Shown here in pieces: positions 36,479 through 43,779 of a stretch of 64,000 nucleotides of DNA; the stretch's first letter is position 1; the number at the start of each line of letters is the position of its first letter. The DNA is from Blastocladiella emersonii ATCC 22665 (Eukaryota; Blastocladiomycota; Blastocladiomycetes; Blastocladiales; Blastocladiaceae): contig JANHCV010000006.1 of NCBI GenBank assembly GCA_025594325.1, positions 186,001 to 250,000 of the forward strand, written 5' to 3'. A program made the position numbers and the translations under genes. The notes beneath the pieces are model-generated. The model worked only from the letters and a program-made list of their open reading frames with translations. It had not been told where the DNA came from and ran no database searches.

Positions 36479-36737
36479 TCGCTACGTTGCTGGATGTCCT
36501 GGTGGAGAGAGAGAGAATGCGAGCGCCTGGTTTGTTGGGCCTTGTTGTCCCTGTGGCGACAAGGAGGTGTCGCCACACCACGCACTTCTGCAACTGAGGC
36601 CCGATCAGCCGCCGTGGGCGTCAACGCCACAGCGTTTCAGCGCAGCGCGGGTGTAAATTGGACGCGTGATGGTCCGCGTGATGGCCAGCGTGATCCCTGC
36701 GTCAGTCACGTCAAGAAGCGTCGCCCCGCCTCTCTCA

Positions 36738-36742
36738 CTAAC
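36738..36742. other. Target-site duplication, left (ctaac)
   Basis: Identical to 53473-53477 and present once in the empty site at 947-951. The identity can be extended outward to cactaac because the element end happens to read ca, so 5-7 bp is the possible range. Five bp gives symmetric TGT...ACA ends. Confidence 0.88.
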
Positions 36743-36768
36743 TGTTGTATCCCTTAAGGGATACGACA
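36743..36768. other. Terminal palindrome, left end
   Basis: A 26-bp near-perfect palindrome centred on cccttaaggg, with 12 of 13 pairs. The single mismatch is in mirror position in the right end (53447-53472), so each terminus could fold into a hairpin. It starts TGT and the right end finishes ACA. Confidence 0.85.
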
Positions 36769-36894
36769 TGGGCTGACCCACTGCCACTCGGGCTGACCAA
36801 TTGCTTACCCCGAGCGGTTGGCAGCAGTCACTCGGGGTAACCACGTGAGACCCAGTTGCTTACCCCAGGTGGTTAATAAAATGTTGGATTCAAA

Positions 36895-36921
36895 TGTCGT
36901 GTTCCCTTAGGGAACACGACA
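36895..36921. other. Subterminal perfect palindrome, left
   Basis: A 27-bp sequence with 13-bp perfect arms (tgtcgtgttccct) around one T. Its core cccttaggg and flanks tgtcg/cgaca echo the terminal palindrome 152 bp outward, and it is mirrored at 53294-53320. Confidence 0.85.
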
Positions 36922-37512
36922 TGCGGACGGAGGCCGAAGGCCAAAGCAGGTGGGTGGGAGGGTGGGTGGAAGGGAGGGGGGCGAGTGGTCGAGGAGTGAG
37001 TCCCTGACCTGACCCCCAAGCCAGTCCCTGACCAACCCCTTGGGCTGACCATTGCTTACCCCGAGCGGTCGGCGGCGGCCGGCGAGCGCAGCGAGACGAA
37101 GAGCAGCGCAGCTGCGGCTACCCACTGACAGAGTTCCCTGGTCTGGTCCCTGAGCACGGCTGCGAGTCGATCTGCGAGTTGATCTGTGAGTTGATCTGCG
37201 AGACAAGTCTGAGAGCAGATCCCTGAGCCCGTCCCTGACCAACCACTCAGGCTGACCATTGCTTACCCCGAGCGGTTGGCGGCGGCCGGCGAGCGCAGCG
37301 AGACGAAGAGCAGCGCAGCTGCGGCTACCCACTGACAGAGTTCCCTGGTCTGGTCCCTGAGCACAGCTGCAAGTCGATCTGTGAGCAGTCCCCGAGCCAG
37401 TCCCCAAGCCCGTCCCTGACCACCTGCCGCAAGCGGCTGCTATGAAGCCACTCACCGTAAAGGTCCCAATTTCCCCTATGAAACAGTCAGTGTCTATATA
37501 GAGTACCAGCAT
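36907..37512 (-). other. Open frame inside the TIR (201 codons), coding status doubtful
   Basis: The frame is open in both TIR arms (mirror copy 52703-53308 on plus). The translation is repetitive because the DNA is (SVGSRSCAALRLAAL twice), rich in Ser, Gly and Arg, and lacks a domain. The first 25 residues (LYIDTDCFIGEIGTFTVSGF) cover the inverted pair near 37500. I record it because it survives in both arms, but TIR homogenisation alone would explain that. Confidence 0.2.
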
Positions 37513-37679
37513 TCTATAGGGGAAATTGGGACTTTCAAAGACAAGAGGTCAGGGTACGGGGGTCAGGGCAGGGGAGCGTCTTAGCAGCATCAATGTATTG
37601 GGCAGGACAAGGGTCAGGGTACGGGGTCAGGGTACGGGAGCGTCTTAGCAGGCAGCGTCTTAACAGGCAAGGGAGCGTC

Positions 37680-38820
37680 TTAGAGCTCGTCCAGGTCCAG
37701 CTCGAGGACAAACGGCGCCGACTTGGCTGGAGCAGTGGTCCAGGTCTTGTACAGGGCAAAGTACTTGTGGTTGTCTGTCCACTCAAAGTTAGTGTAGCGC
37801 TTGCCAGCAATCTCAACCTGGGGCTTCTCCTTGTCGCTCTGGGTGATCTTCTTGTTGAAGTAGGTGTTGAGCAGCTGGGATAGCATGGCAGCGTTGCCAC
37901 CACAGCCAGCCCAGACCCGCTTGAAGTACTTGTTGATGCCCTTGTTGAACTTGGCAGGGACAGTTGCATGGATGTCAAACTTTTCAGCTGTGCGAAGGTC
38001 CATGTTGTTGTGCTCCAGGATCTTGTGCAGGACGTGGGCCGCGTCCTTGGTGTAAAAGTGCTTGATCTGCTCCATGAACCCCTTGGCGTTGCTGTCCCAG
38101 ATGAACTCCATGTCGGCCTCGGTCAGGCCCTTGAATGTGTGGACAAAGAAGCTCTTGCGGATTGAGAGGCAGGTGGTCCAGGTTGGCTTGTCAAGGCAGC
38201 CATTCACGTGATTGTCAATGACCTCCTCAGATGGCAGCTTGACGTTTGCCCAGTCAAAGGACCAGCCCAAGTGAATGACCTCCTTGATCTCGGGGTGCAC
38301 CTCGTAGTAGTACTTGGGGCAGTTGTCAATGACAATGTTGGCAATCTTGCGGAACTCGTCAAAGACAAGGTGGCAAGCAGTCACTGCAGCCATCTCGTTC
38401 TCGAGCACCGAGTTCTTGACAATGGCGCTGTGCATGTCGCCAATTGGGAAGGTGTTGATGACCATGGTCCGGTTGATGAACGCGCTGCGACCGTTGGATT
38501 GGGCCATGAACACAATCTCATTGTCGATGGGGTTGCGCACGCAGTAGATTGCTTGGAAGAAGTCGCAGATCGGGAACCAGGACTCATAGCGCGCGTACAC
38601 CTTGTCGAACTTGCGCTTCTCCAAGAAGTTGACACCAACGGGGATCTTGAGGTTGGCAATGACCACGCGGACCGTCTCCTTGCCCCAAACAGTGTCAGGG
38701 TCAACAAGTTCCTTGGACTTGTCAGCAGGACGGTCGCCGTGGTACACCTTGATCTCCTCGCCGATCTTCCAACCCATGACCCGCTCAAGGTGCTCGCCAA
38801 AGGTCTGGCTGGACTGACCA
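37680..38820 (-). CDS. Helicase C-terminal part, out of frame with the primase-helicase
   Basis: The frame is open from 38957, but protein-like sequence starts only near 38820 (QTFGEHLERVMGWKIGEEIK). It continues with YHGDRPADKSKEL, then TVRVVIANLKIPVGVNF, an SF2 motif V-like segment, and FFQAIYCVRNPIDNEIVFM, resembling motif VI (Q-x-x-x-R-V-R in UL9-type helicases). A further 270 residues form a C-terminal domain I do not recognise, ending LELDLDEL. The preceding ORF stops at 38785 after its own helicase sequence dissolves, so the two overlap by a frameshift of one base. This is a single gene broken by an indel, a programmed shift, or a sequencing error. Confidence 0.65.
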
Positions 38821-40674
38821 GATGGACTTGGGGTCGATCTTGCGCGGGATGAACAGGTAGAGCTTCTTGCCATCTTGCAGGTCCTGGATGATGTTGCGTT
38901 CCATGACGTCCTCAGCGCGTAGGCTGAGCGCCGGGTCCTTGTTCTTCTTGGTGGCAATGTACGTCATCTTGCGCGGCACGTAGTTCTTGGGGAGCTTGTT
39001 CTTGATCACCTTGATCTTACCACTCATGATGGTCAGGATGTTGTGCTCGACAGTAAAGGAGCAGAGGACGTCCATGGTCAGGTTTGTGATGAACGCGTCC
39101 ATGAAGATGCCCTTGCTGTCCTTGTGCTCGCAAAGCGTCTTGAAGGCAATGAGGTTGGCAACCAAGTTGTTGCCCTTAGAGGTCTTGTGGAGCGTGTCGT
39201 CTTGGAACATTTTGAGGACCGTCTCTGACTCATCCACCACGACAATGTTGTAGGGCTTGGAGATGTAGTGCAGGGAACAGGGCGAGACAATGAGTCGATT
39301 GTTGTCTCCCATGGTCTTCTTGTCAACGTTGCGGTAGTTGACAAATCCGAGGTTGTGTTCGTTGTTGAGCCGACCCTCCGTGTTGTGGGCCAGGGTGATG
39401 CGAGGGGTGATCCAGACCACGCGCGAATTAGGGTACTTGGCAATGTAATCGCAAACAGCGCCCGTCTTGTTGGAGCCCATACCCGCAGCCAGCACGTTGA
39501 ACTTGGCAGTTGTAATGTCGTCACCTGACAGGTACGGTTCCTTGCTGGTCACGTCCACAGGTACCTGGAGCGACTCCTTGAACTGCTTCATGGCCTTGGA
39601 CTTGAACGCGTCCGGGAAGCGGGCAAGAAAGATGCCCTTGATCAAGCTGTCTGGTACCTGGTAGTTGTCGTTGCTGGCAATCTCGTTCCACCGGTCCCAG
39701 TACTTTTGCATGCGCTGAGCCGAGTTGTCCTGCTGCGACGTCCACGCCCAGAACTGGTCAAATGTGACCCCTTTGTGCATGGCCCATGTCATGATCCGCC
39801 AGGTCACGTTGTTGTGGAACGCGTTCTCGGGGCTGATGGGGATGTTGTGGAGGATCTCGAGTGGCGTGGCGTCGTAGTAGAAGAAGTTGGGGTCGATCGT
39901 CACACCCTCAAACTTGGGAATGTCCAGGTTGAAGTCGAGGCGACCCTCGTGGCGCTTGGTCCGCGCTTCCTTGGCCTTGGCAGACACAAACTCTTCAAAG
40001 GACAGGTCCGAGACCGGCACGCAGTTGGGGTCAAAGTCGCACTGGATCAAGTGCTTGGACAGGCGGTCCTTGTTGCCCGAGATCCACACGCCGGGCGTCT
40101 TCTTGGGCTTGGACTGGTTGATGCACTTCATGAAGCGGTGCTTGCTGTACACGCTGGAGTCAAAGCCGAGCTTGACGTGGTCGGGGTGGCTGCAGAACAG
40201 CTTCAGGAACGGCATGTCCTTGAGCGTGACCGTGTAGTTGCTGATGACAATGTGCCACGACTTTTTGAGGTCTGTCTCGTAGCCGCAGACCTGGAGGTTG
40301 GCGCCGGGGAACTGGGTCAGGATGACCTTCTTGATGACGTCCAGGGTCACGTCCTTGCGGTTGCCTGGGCAGTCAATGTCAAAGTAGACCTTGGACAGGC
40401 AATCGGGGTGGACCATCTCCTGGATGCAGCGGTTCTTGTCGAGGAGCCTGGCCAGGTCGGCTGTCTTGACCTTGGCAAAGTAGTGTGCTGCAATGGGCTG
40501 GCCATTTTTGTCAACGCCCTTGTCAACGAGGCGCTTGATGACCGTCTCGTCGTCTTGCAGCTCAGACAAGAGCGTGCGCTGAGGGCCCATGTCACTGTCG
40601 CCACCATCCTTGCCATGGAACCACTTGAGACCAAAGGCGGTGCCATATTTACCGGGAACCTGCTTGCAAGGCAT
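38785..40674 (-). CDS. Archaeo-eukaryotic primase fused to UL9-like SF2 helicase
   Basis: 629 aa from the ATG at 40674, chosen because the element's start-proximal motif lies just upstream; the frame extends further 5' with poor sequence. Primase motifs: FDID (98-101), SWH (139-141) and FDSSVYSKHRF (171-181), the three AEP signatures. Helicase motifs: AAGMGSNKTG with Walker A (397-406), WITPRITLAH (421-430) and the Walker B VVVDESE (478-484) followed by TVLKMF, as in herpesvirus origin-binding (UL9-like) helicases. It would prime and unwind element DNA. Motifs V and VI lie in the next frame (37680-38820). Divergent from 41502 across an iterated array, a typical origin-proximal position. Confidence 0.75.
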   Translation of the reverse strand: MPCKQVPGKYGTAFGLKWFHGKDGGDSDMGPQRTLLSELQDDETVIKRLVDKGVDKNGQPIAAHYFAKVKTADLARLLDKNRCIQEMVHPDCLSKVYFDIDCPGNRKDVTLDVIKKVILTQFPGANLQVCGYETDLKKSWHIVISNYTVTLKDMPFLKLFCSHPDHVKLGFDSSVYSKHRFMKCINQSKPKKTPGVWISGNKDRLSKHLIQCDFDPNCVPVSDLSFEEFVSAKAKEARTKRHEGRLDFNLDIPKFEGVTIDPNFFYYDATPLEILHNIPISPENAFHNNVTWRIMTWAMHKGVTFDQFWAWTSQQDNSAQRMQKYWDRWNEIASNDNYQVPDSLIKGIFLARFPDAFKSKAMKQFKESLQVPVDVTSKEPYLSGDDITTAKFNVLAAGMGSNKTGAVCDYIAKYPNSRVVWITPRITLAHNTEGRLNNEHNLGFVNYRNVDKKTMGDNNRLIVSPCSLHYISKPYNIVVVDESETVLKMFQDDTLHKTSKGNNLVANLIAFKTLCEHKDSKGIFMDAFITNLTMDVLCSFTVEHNILTIMSGKIKVIKNKLPKNYVPRKMTYIATKKNKDPALSLRAEDVMERNIIQDLQDGKKLYLFIPRKIDPKSIWSVQPDLWRAP

Positions 40675-40704
40675 GTTGTTATGATGAGGTAACAGAAAAG
40701 GTGA
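40675..40704 (-). promoter_or_regulatory. Start-proximal element motif of the primase-helicase
   Basis: Reading on minus: ccttttctgttacctcatc, then ataacaac directly before the ATG. It matches the T-rich/GTT plus TAA layout seen upstream of the other element genes, with weaker agreement. Confidence 0.45.
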
Positions 40705-40839
40705 CAGGACAGGTGCGTTTAAACGCGCAGGATTTAGCGTTAATGACTGTGCCCCGGGAGCCCTTGAAGGCATGGCCCATGACTTGCCACTGTCCTGACC
40801 CAGGCCCAGCTGCCCTTGCGTGACCTGACCCTGACCCAG

Positions 40840-41390
40840 ACACGACCTCCCCCATGAGCCCAACTTGGGAGCCAATCGCGTCTCAGGTCACGATCCTTGA
40901 ACCGTGACCTGGGCAGCAACTGAGGGCAACGTCACGGCCCCCCATGCTCCTGACTTGGGAGCCAGCAGAGGCCGAGGTCACAGCCCGCTCAAACCGTGAC
41001 CTGGGCAGCGACTGAGGGCAAAGTCACCGACCCCCCCCCCCCATGCTCCCGACTTGGGAGCCAATCGCGTCTCAGGTCACGATCCTTGAACCGTGACCTG
41101 GGCAGCGACTGAGGGCAAAGTCACAGACCCCCCAGGAGCCCAACTTGGGAGCCAATCGCGTCTCAGGTCACGATCCTTGAACCGTGACCTGGGCAGCGAC
41201 TGAGGGCAAAGTCACAGACCCCCCAGGAGCCCAACTTGGGAGCCAATCGCGTCTCAGGTCACGATCCTTGAACCGTGACCTGGGCAGCGACTGATGGCAA
41301 ACTCACGGCCCCCCATGCTCCCGACTTGGGAGCCAGCAGAGGCCGAGGTCACAAACCTCTCAAACCGTGACCTGGGCCCTCCCACGGTCC
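40840..41390. repeat. Six 91-97 bp iterated units with internal dyads; candidate origin/regulatory array
   Basis: The word accgtgacctgggc recurs at 40901, 40993, 41090, 41181, 41272 and 41364, spacing 92, 97, 91, 91 and 92. Each unit also has cttgggagcca, and four have ggtcacgatccttgaac followed by cgtgacc, a dyad with 7-bp perfect arms. The array fills the gap between the divergent primase-helicase and recombinase genes. A C-run of 12 lies near 41030. Confidence 0.85.
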
Positions 41391-41478
41391 ATGACTTGCC
41401 ACCATCATGACCCTGACCCAGGCCCAGCTACCCAGAAAAAAGAACGTTGCGTTCAAACGCACTTGAGCCCATGGAGCC

Positions 41479-41501
41479 TTTTTGTTGACAGTCAGTAAAC
41501 C
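41479..41501 (+). promoter_or_regulatory. Start-proximal motif of the candidate recombinase
   Basis: tttttgttgacagtcagtaaacc runs directly into the ATG. T-tract, GTTG, about ten bases, then TAAA: the clearest form of the shared motif along with 47825 and 48653. Confidence 0.7.
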
Positions 41502-42638
41502 ATGGCGCTTGACTCTCTTGCCTCCCAGGTCGCCATTGCCCTCGCTCAGCACTTTGCCACCGATGTAGTGCACCAAGTGCTCGATGGTATCAAGCCGCTG
41601 CTGGCATCCTTTGACGAGCGGCTCAAGGGAGTTGAGACCAGCCTCGCCGCGCTGGCTGCAGTGTCACGTAACTGCAATCACCGTCCCAATCACACCCCCG
41701 TCGACGAGTCTGGCGAGCCCATGGACACTGACCCCCAGGTCAAGTACGCGCAGATGACCGAGGAATCCATTGCGGCGTGCGTCAACGCACGTGTTCAGAA
41801 CAAGCACGGGGAACTGGTTGAGCTGAGCGACACGGACAAGGCCAAGACATCCCGCGTGCTCTGTGCCTTTGCCAAGCCGGGCATGGACATTGAAGACGTT
41901 GACGCTGTGTCCAAAGCTGTGGCAGCGTACCGTGCGTCCAAGGGCGAGCAGGGGCTGCAGGTTGAGACGCTCAAGGCCCTGGCCAAGTACTGCACCTGGA
42001 ACGGGTGGACCGAACTCGGGGCCAAGTACACAGAGGCCAAGAAGCAGGACGCTGCCGACTTCTGCGACGCGCGCAAGGAACTCGAGTCTGGTGCGCTCCC
42101 AAGCCGTGACGCCATTTGCGCCGCTATTGTTGATGCAAAGGGCTTGGGCACAGGGCTCCTGCGTCTGTACCTCCAAGTTGTGAGTGTGGTGCGCTCCGAC
42201 CCTGCGTTCCTGACCACAAAGCCAACCACTGGGTACCCGTACTACGACCCAGAGACCCAGATTCTGGCCGGCGATGTCATTGTCAAGACAGAGGGCTGTG
42301 GCTACAACTTCTCGCACACAGTTAGTGAGCCCAAGGTCGCCGCCGCTCTCAAGCGTATCCTCGCCCAGCGTCTCGCCGAAGGTCATGACTTTGTCTTCAA
42401 CAACTACACCCTCGAGGAGCTCAAGGACACCACGCTCCGCAAGAGGGTTAGCAGCACCTGGTGTACGTCGATTAGTCGGGCTGCAAAGACGGTCGGCTTT
42501 GAGGATGGCGGCGTGGCAGTGATCCGCCGTATCTCCACCAGCGAGAACTTTGCCGCGCAGCAAGCTATTGCTGACCGCGCACACGAGATGGGTCACAGCG
42601 TCCCTGTTGCCCTGACCTACTACATGACGCCTCAGTAA
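41502..42638 (+). CDS. Candidate tyrosine recombinase
   Basis: 378 aa. The N-terminus is helical with a short coiled coil. The C-terminal 160 residues show the tyrosine-recombinase pattern: R231 in VVSVVRSD, K262 in VIVKTEG, R342/R343 in VIRRISTSEN, H365 in HEMGHS, and Y373/Y374 in LTYYM near the C-terminus. Spacing is right for boxes I and II. The histidine of the usual H-x-x-R is not obvious, so the match is incomplete. The neighbour is an rve integrase 28 bp downstream on the same strand, so one element may carry two unrelated recombinases. Alternatives: an inactive recombinase fold acting as a DNA-binding or resolution factor, or an unrelated protein. Confidence 0.55.
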   Translation: MALDSLASQVAIALAQHFATDVVHQVLDGIKPLLASFDERLKGVETSLAALAAVSRNCNHRPNHTPVDESGEPMDTDPQVKYAQMTEESIAACVNARVQNKHGELVELSDTDKAKTSRVLCAFAKPGMDIEDVDAVSKAVAAYRASKGEQGLQVETLKALAKYCTWNGWTELGAKYTEAKKQDAADFCDARKELESGALPSRDAICAAIVDAKGLGTGLLRLYLQVVSVVRSDPAFLTTKPTTGYPYYDPETQILAGDVIVKTEGCGYNFSHTVSEPKVAAALKRILAQRLAEGHDFVFNNYTLEELKDTTLRKRVSSTWCTSISRAAKTVGFEDGGVAVIRRISTSENFAAQQAIADRAHEMGHSVPVALTYYMTPQ

Positions 42639-42666
42639 TCCTTTTGTCTCCGCCTTTGTTAATACA

Positions 42667-43779
42667 ATGTATGCCCACAAAGAGCCGCTCACAGACGCAC
42701 AGCAAGCATTCCTGACAGACTTGTACTACAAGCATGGCCACGTAGGTGTTGGCATCCGTCGGCTCTTTGACATTGTGTCCAGAGAGAACACAGGGAAGCA
42801 CATCTACCACGCCCAGCTTGAGAGATGGCTCGGCAAACAGTCTGTGTGGCAGCAGTACAAACGCGCACCTCAGAAGCGCCGAGACATTCGAAGCATCAAC
42901 TCAACAAGTCCTGGCCGCAACTTTCAGCTCGACCTCATTGACATGGGCGAAAATGGTACGTACAAGGGCTTCTGTTACATTCTCACGTGTGTCGACCTGG
43001 CGAGCCGCCGCGTCTACCTCCAACCCATCAAGACCAAGGACAAGACGCGGGAAGCATGGTCCAGCGTGGTCGCCAAGCACAGCCTTGCACCTGCCACGAT
43101 CCAGACGGACAATGGGACCGAGTTCTTTGGCATAGAGGCCGGGACTGAGGCCAAGCACATCAAGGGCAAGGCAGGAGTGCCATACGGTCAAGGTGTTGTT
43201 GAGCGTATGAACGGGACCATCTGCCGGATGCTCACACCGTGGCTGTCCATCCCGGGCAACAACGACTGGCCCAAGCACCTCGAGACCATTGAATCTGTGA
43301 TCAACAGCAGCAAGTCGAGGGCCACGGGCAGGGCGCCCAACGAGTTCCATGACATGCCCCGCGAAACGGCCAAGCAAGAGCTCAAGGAGATCCGAGCTGC
43401 CAAGGGCAAGCCCGAGGGCGACCCTCTGAGCGCGTTGTTGAAGGTAGGGACCCAGGTCCGAGTCCGCGAGCCGTACAAGACTGCCATGGAGGCCAAGGGG
43501 AAGCTGGTCTGGTTGACAACTGTGAGCCAGGTCCAGGTTGTGCGCAAGGGGTTGGGTGTGAGCAATCCGAGCTACAAGGTCCAAGGCCTCAAGGGCTTCT
43601 ACCCTCGAAGCGACGTCCAGCCAGTCACAGTGACCCAGGACCCGCCGACAAGGCCACGCATGGCCCCAAGTCTTCCAAGGCTCCCTGTTGCGCGCACCCC
43701 GGTCACGCCAAGGGAGCCCTCGACCCGGGTCAGGCGCGTCCTAGTCCGAGTCCAAGAAAAGTGGGACCGCGGGCTTTAG
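42667..43779 (+). CDS. Retroviral-type (rve) DDE integrase of Polinton/PLV kind
   Basis: 370 aa. The N-terminal helical region (YYKHGHVGVGIRRLFDIV) precedes the RNase H-like core with FQLDLIDM (D89), QTDNGTEF (D148) and GVVERMNGT (E179), the catalytic triad. The FQxDLIDM wording is characteristic of Polinton and related integrases. The C-terminus has a small beta-rich domain (VGTQVRVREPYKTAM...GKLVWLTTVSQVQVV). It should insert the element and make the 5-bp duplication seen here. Its stop overlaps that of the convergent fibre gene by 4 bp. All catalytic residues are intact. Confidence 0.93.
   Translation: MYAHKEPLTDAQQAFLTDLYYKHGHVGVGIRRLFDIVSRENTGKHIYHAQLERWLGKQSVWQQYKRAPQKRRDIRSINSTSPGRNFQLDLIDMGENGTYKGFCYILTCVDLASRRVYLQPIKTKDKTREAWSSVVAKHSLAPATIQTDNGTEFFGIEAGTEAKHIKGKAGVPYGQGVVERMNGTICRMLTPWLSIPGNNDWPKHLETIESVINSSKSRATGRAPNEFHDMPRETAKQELKEIRAAKGKPEGDPLSALLKVGTQVRVREPYKTAMEAKGKLVWLTTVSQVQVVRKGLGVSNPSYKVQGLKGFYPRSDVQPVTVTQDPPTRPRMAPSLPRLPVARTPVTPREPSTRVRRVLVRVQEKWDRGL

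Larger units (their letters stand above)
36743..37609. repeat. Left terminal inverted repeat, 867 bp
   Basis: Matches the complement of 52606-53472 at equal length with only scattered substitutions (for example positions 4 and 22 of the terminal palindrome, and gcggacgg against gcagacgg). Inside it are a duplicated unit of about 207 bp spacing (from 37044 and 37251), several copies of gcttaccccgagcgg, and an inverted pair cccaatttcccctat/ataggggaaattggg at about 37468-37528. Weaker similarity in gcgtcttagcagg units continues to about 37680. Confidence 0.92.

Noticed and set aside
40840-41390. CRISPR array
   Set aside because: Units of about 91 bp are similar along their whole length with no unique spacers and no Cas-like genes; the context is eukaryotic.
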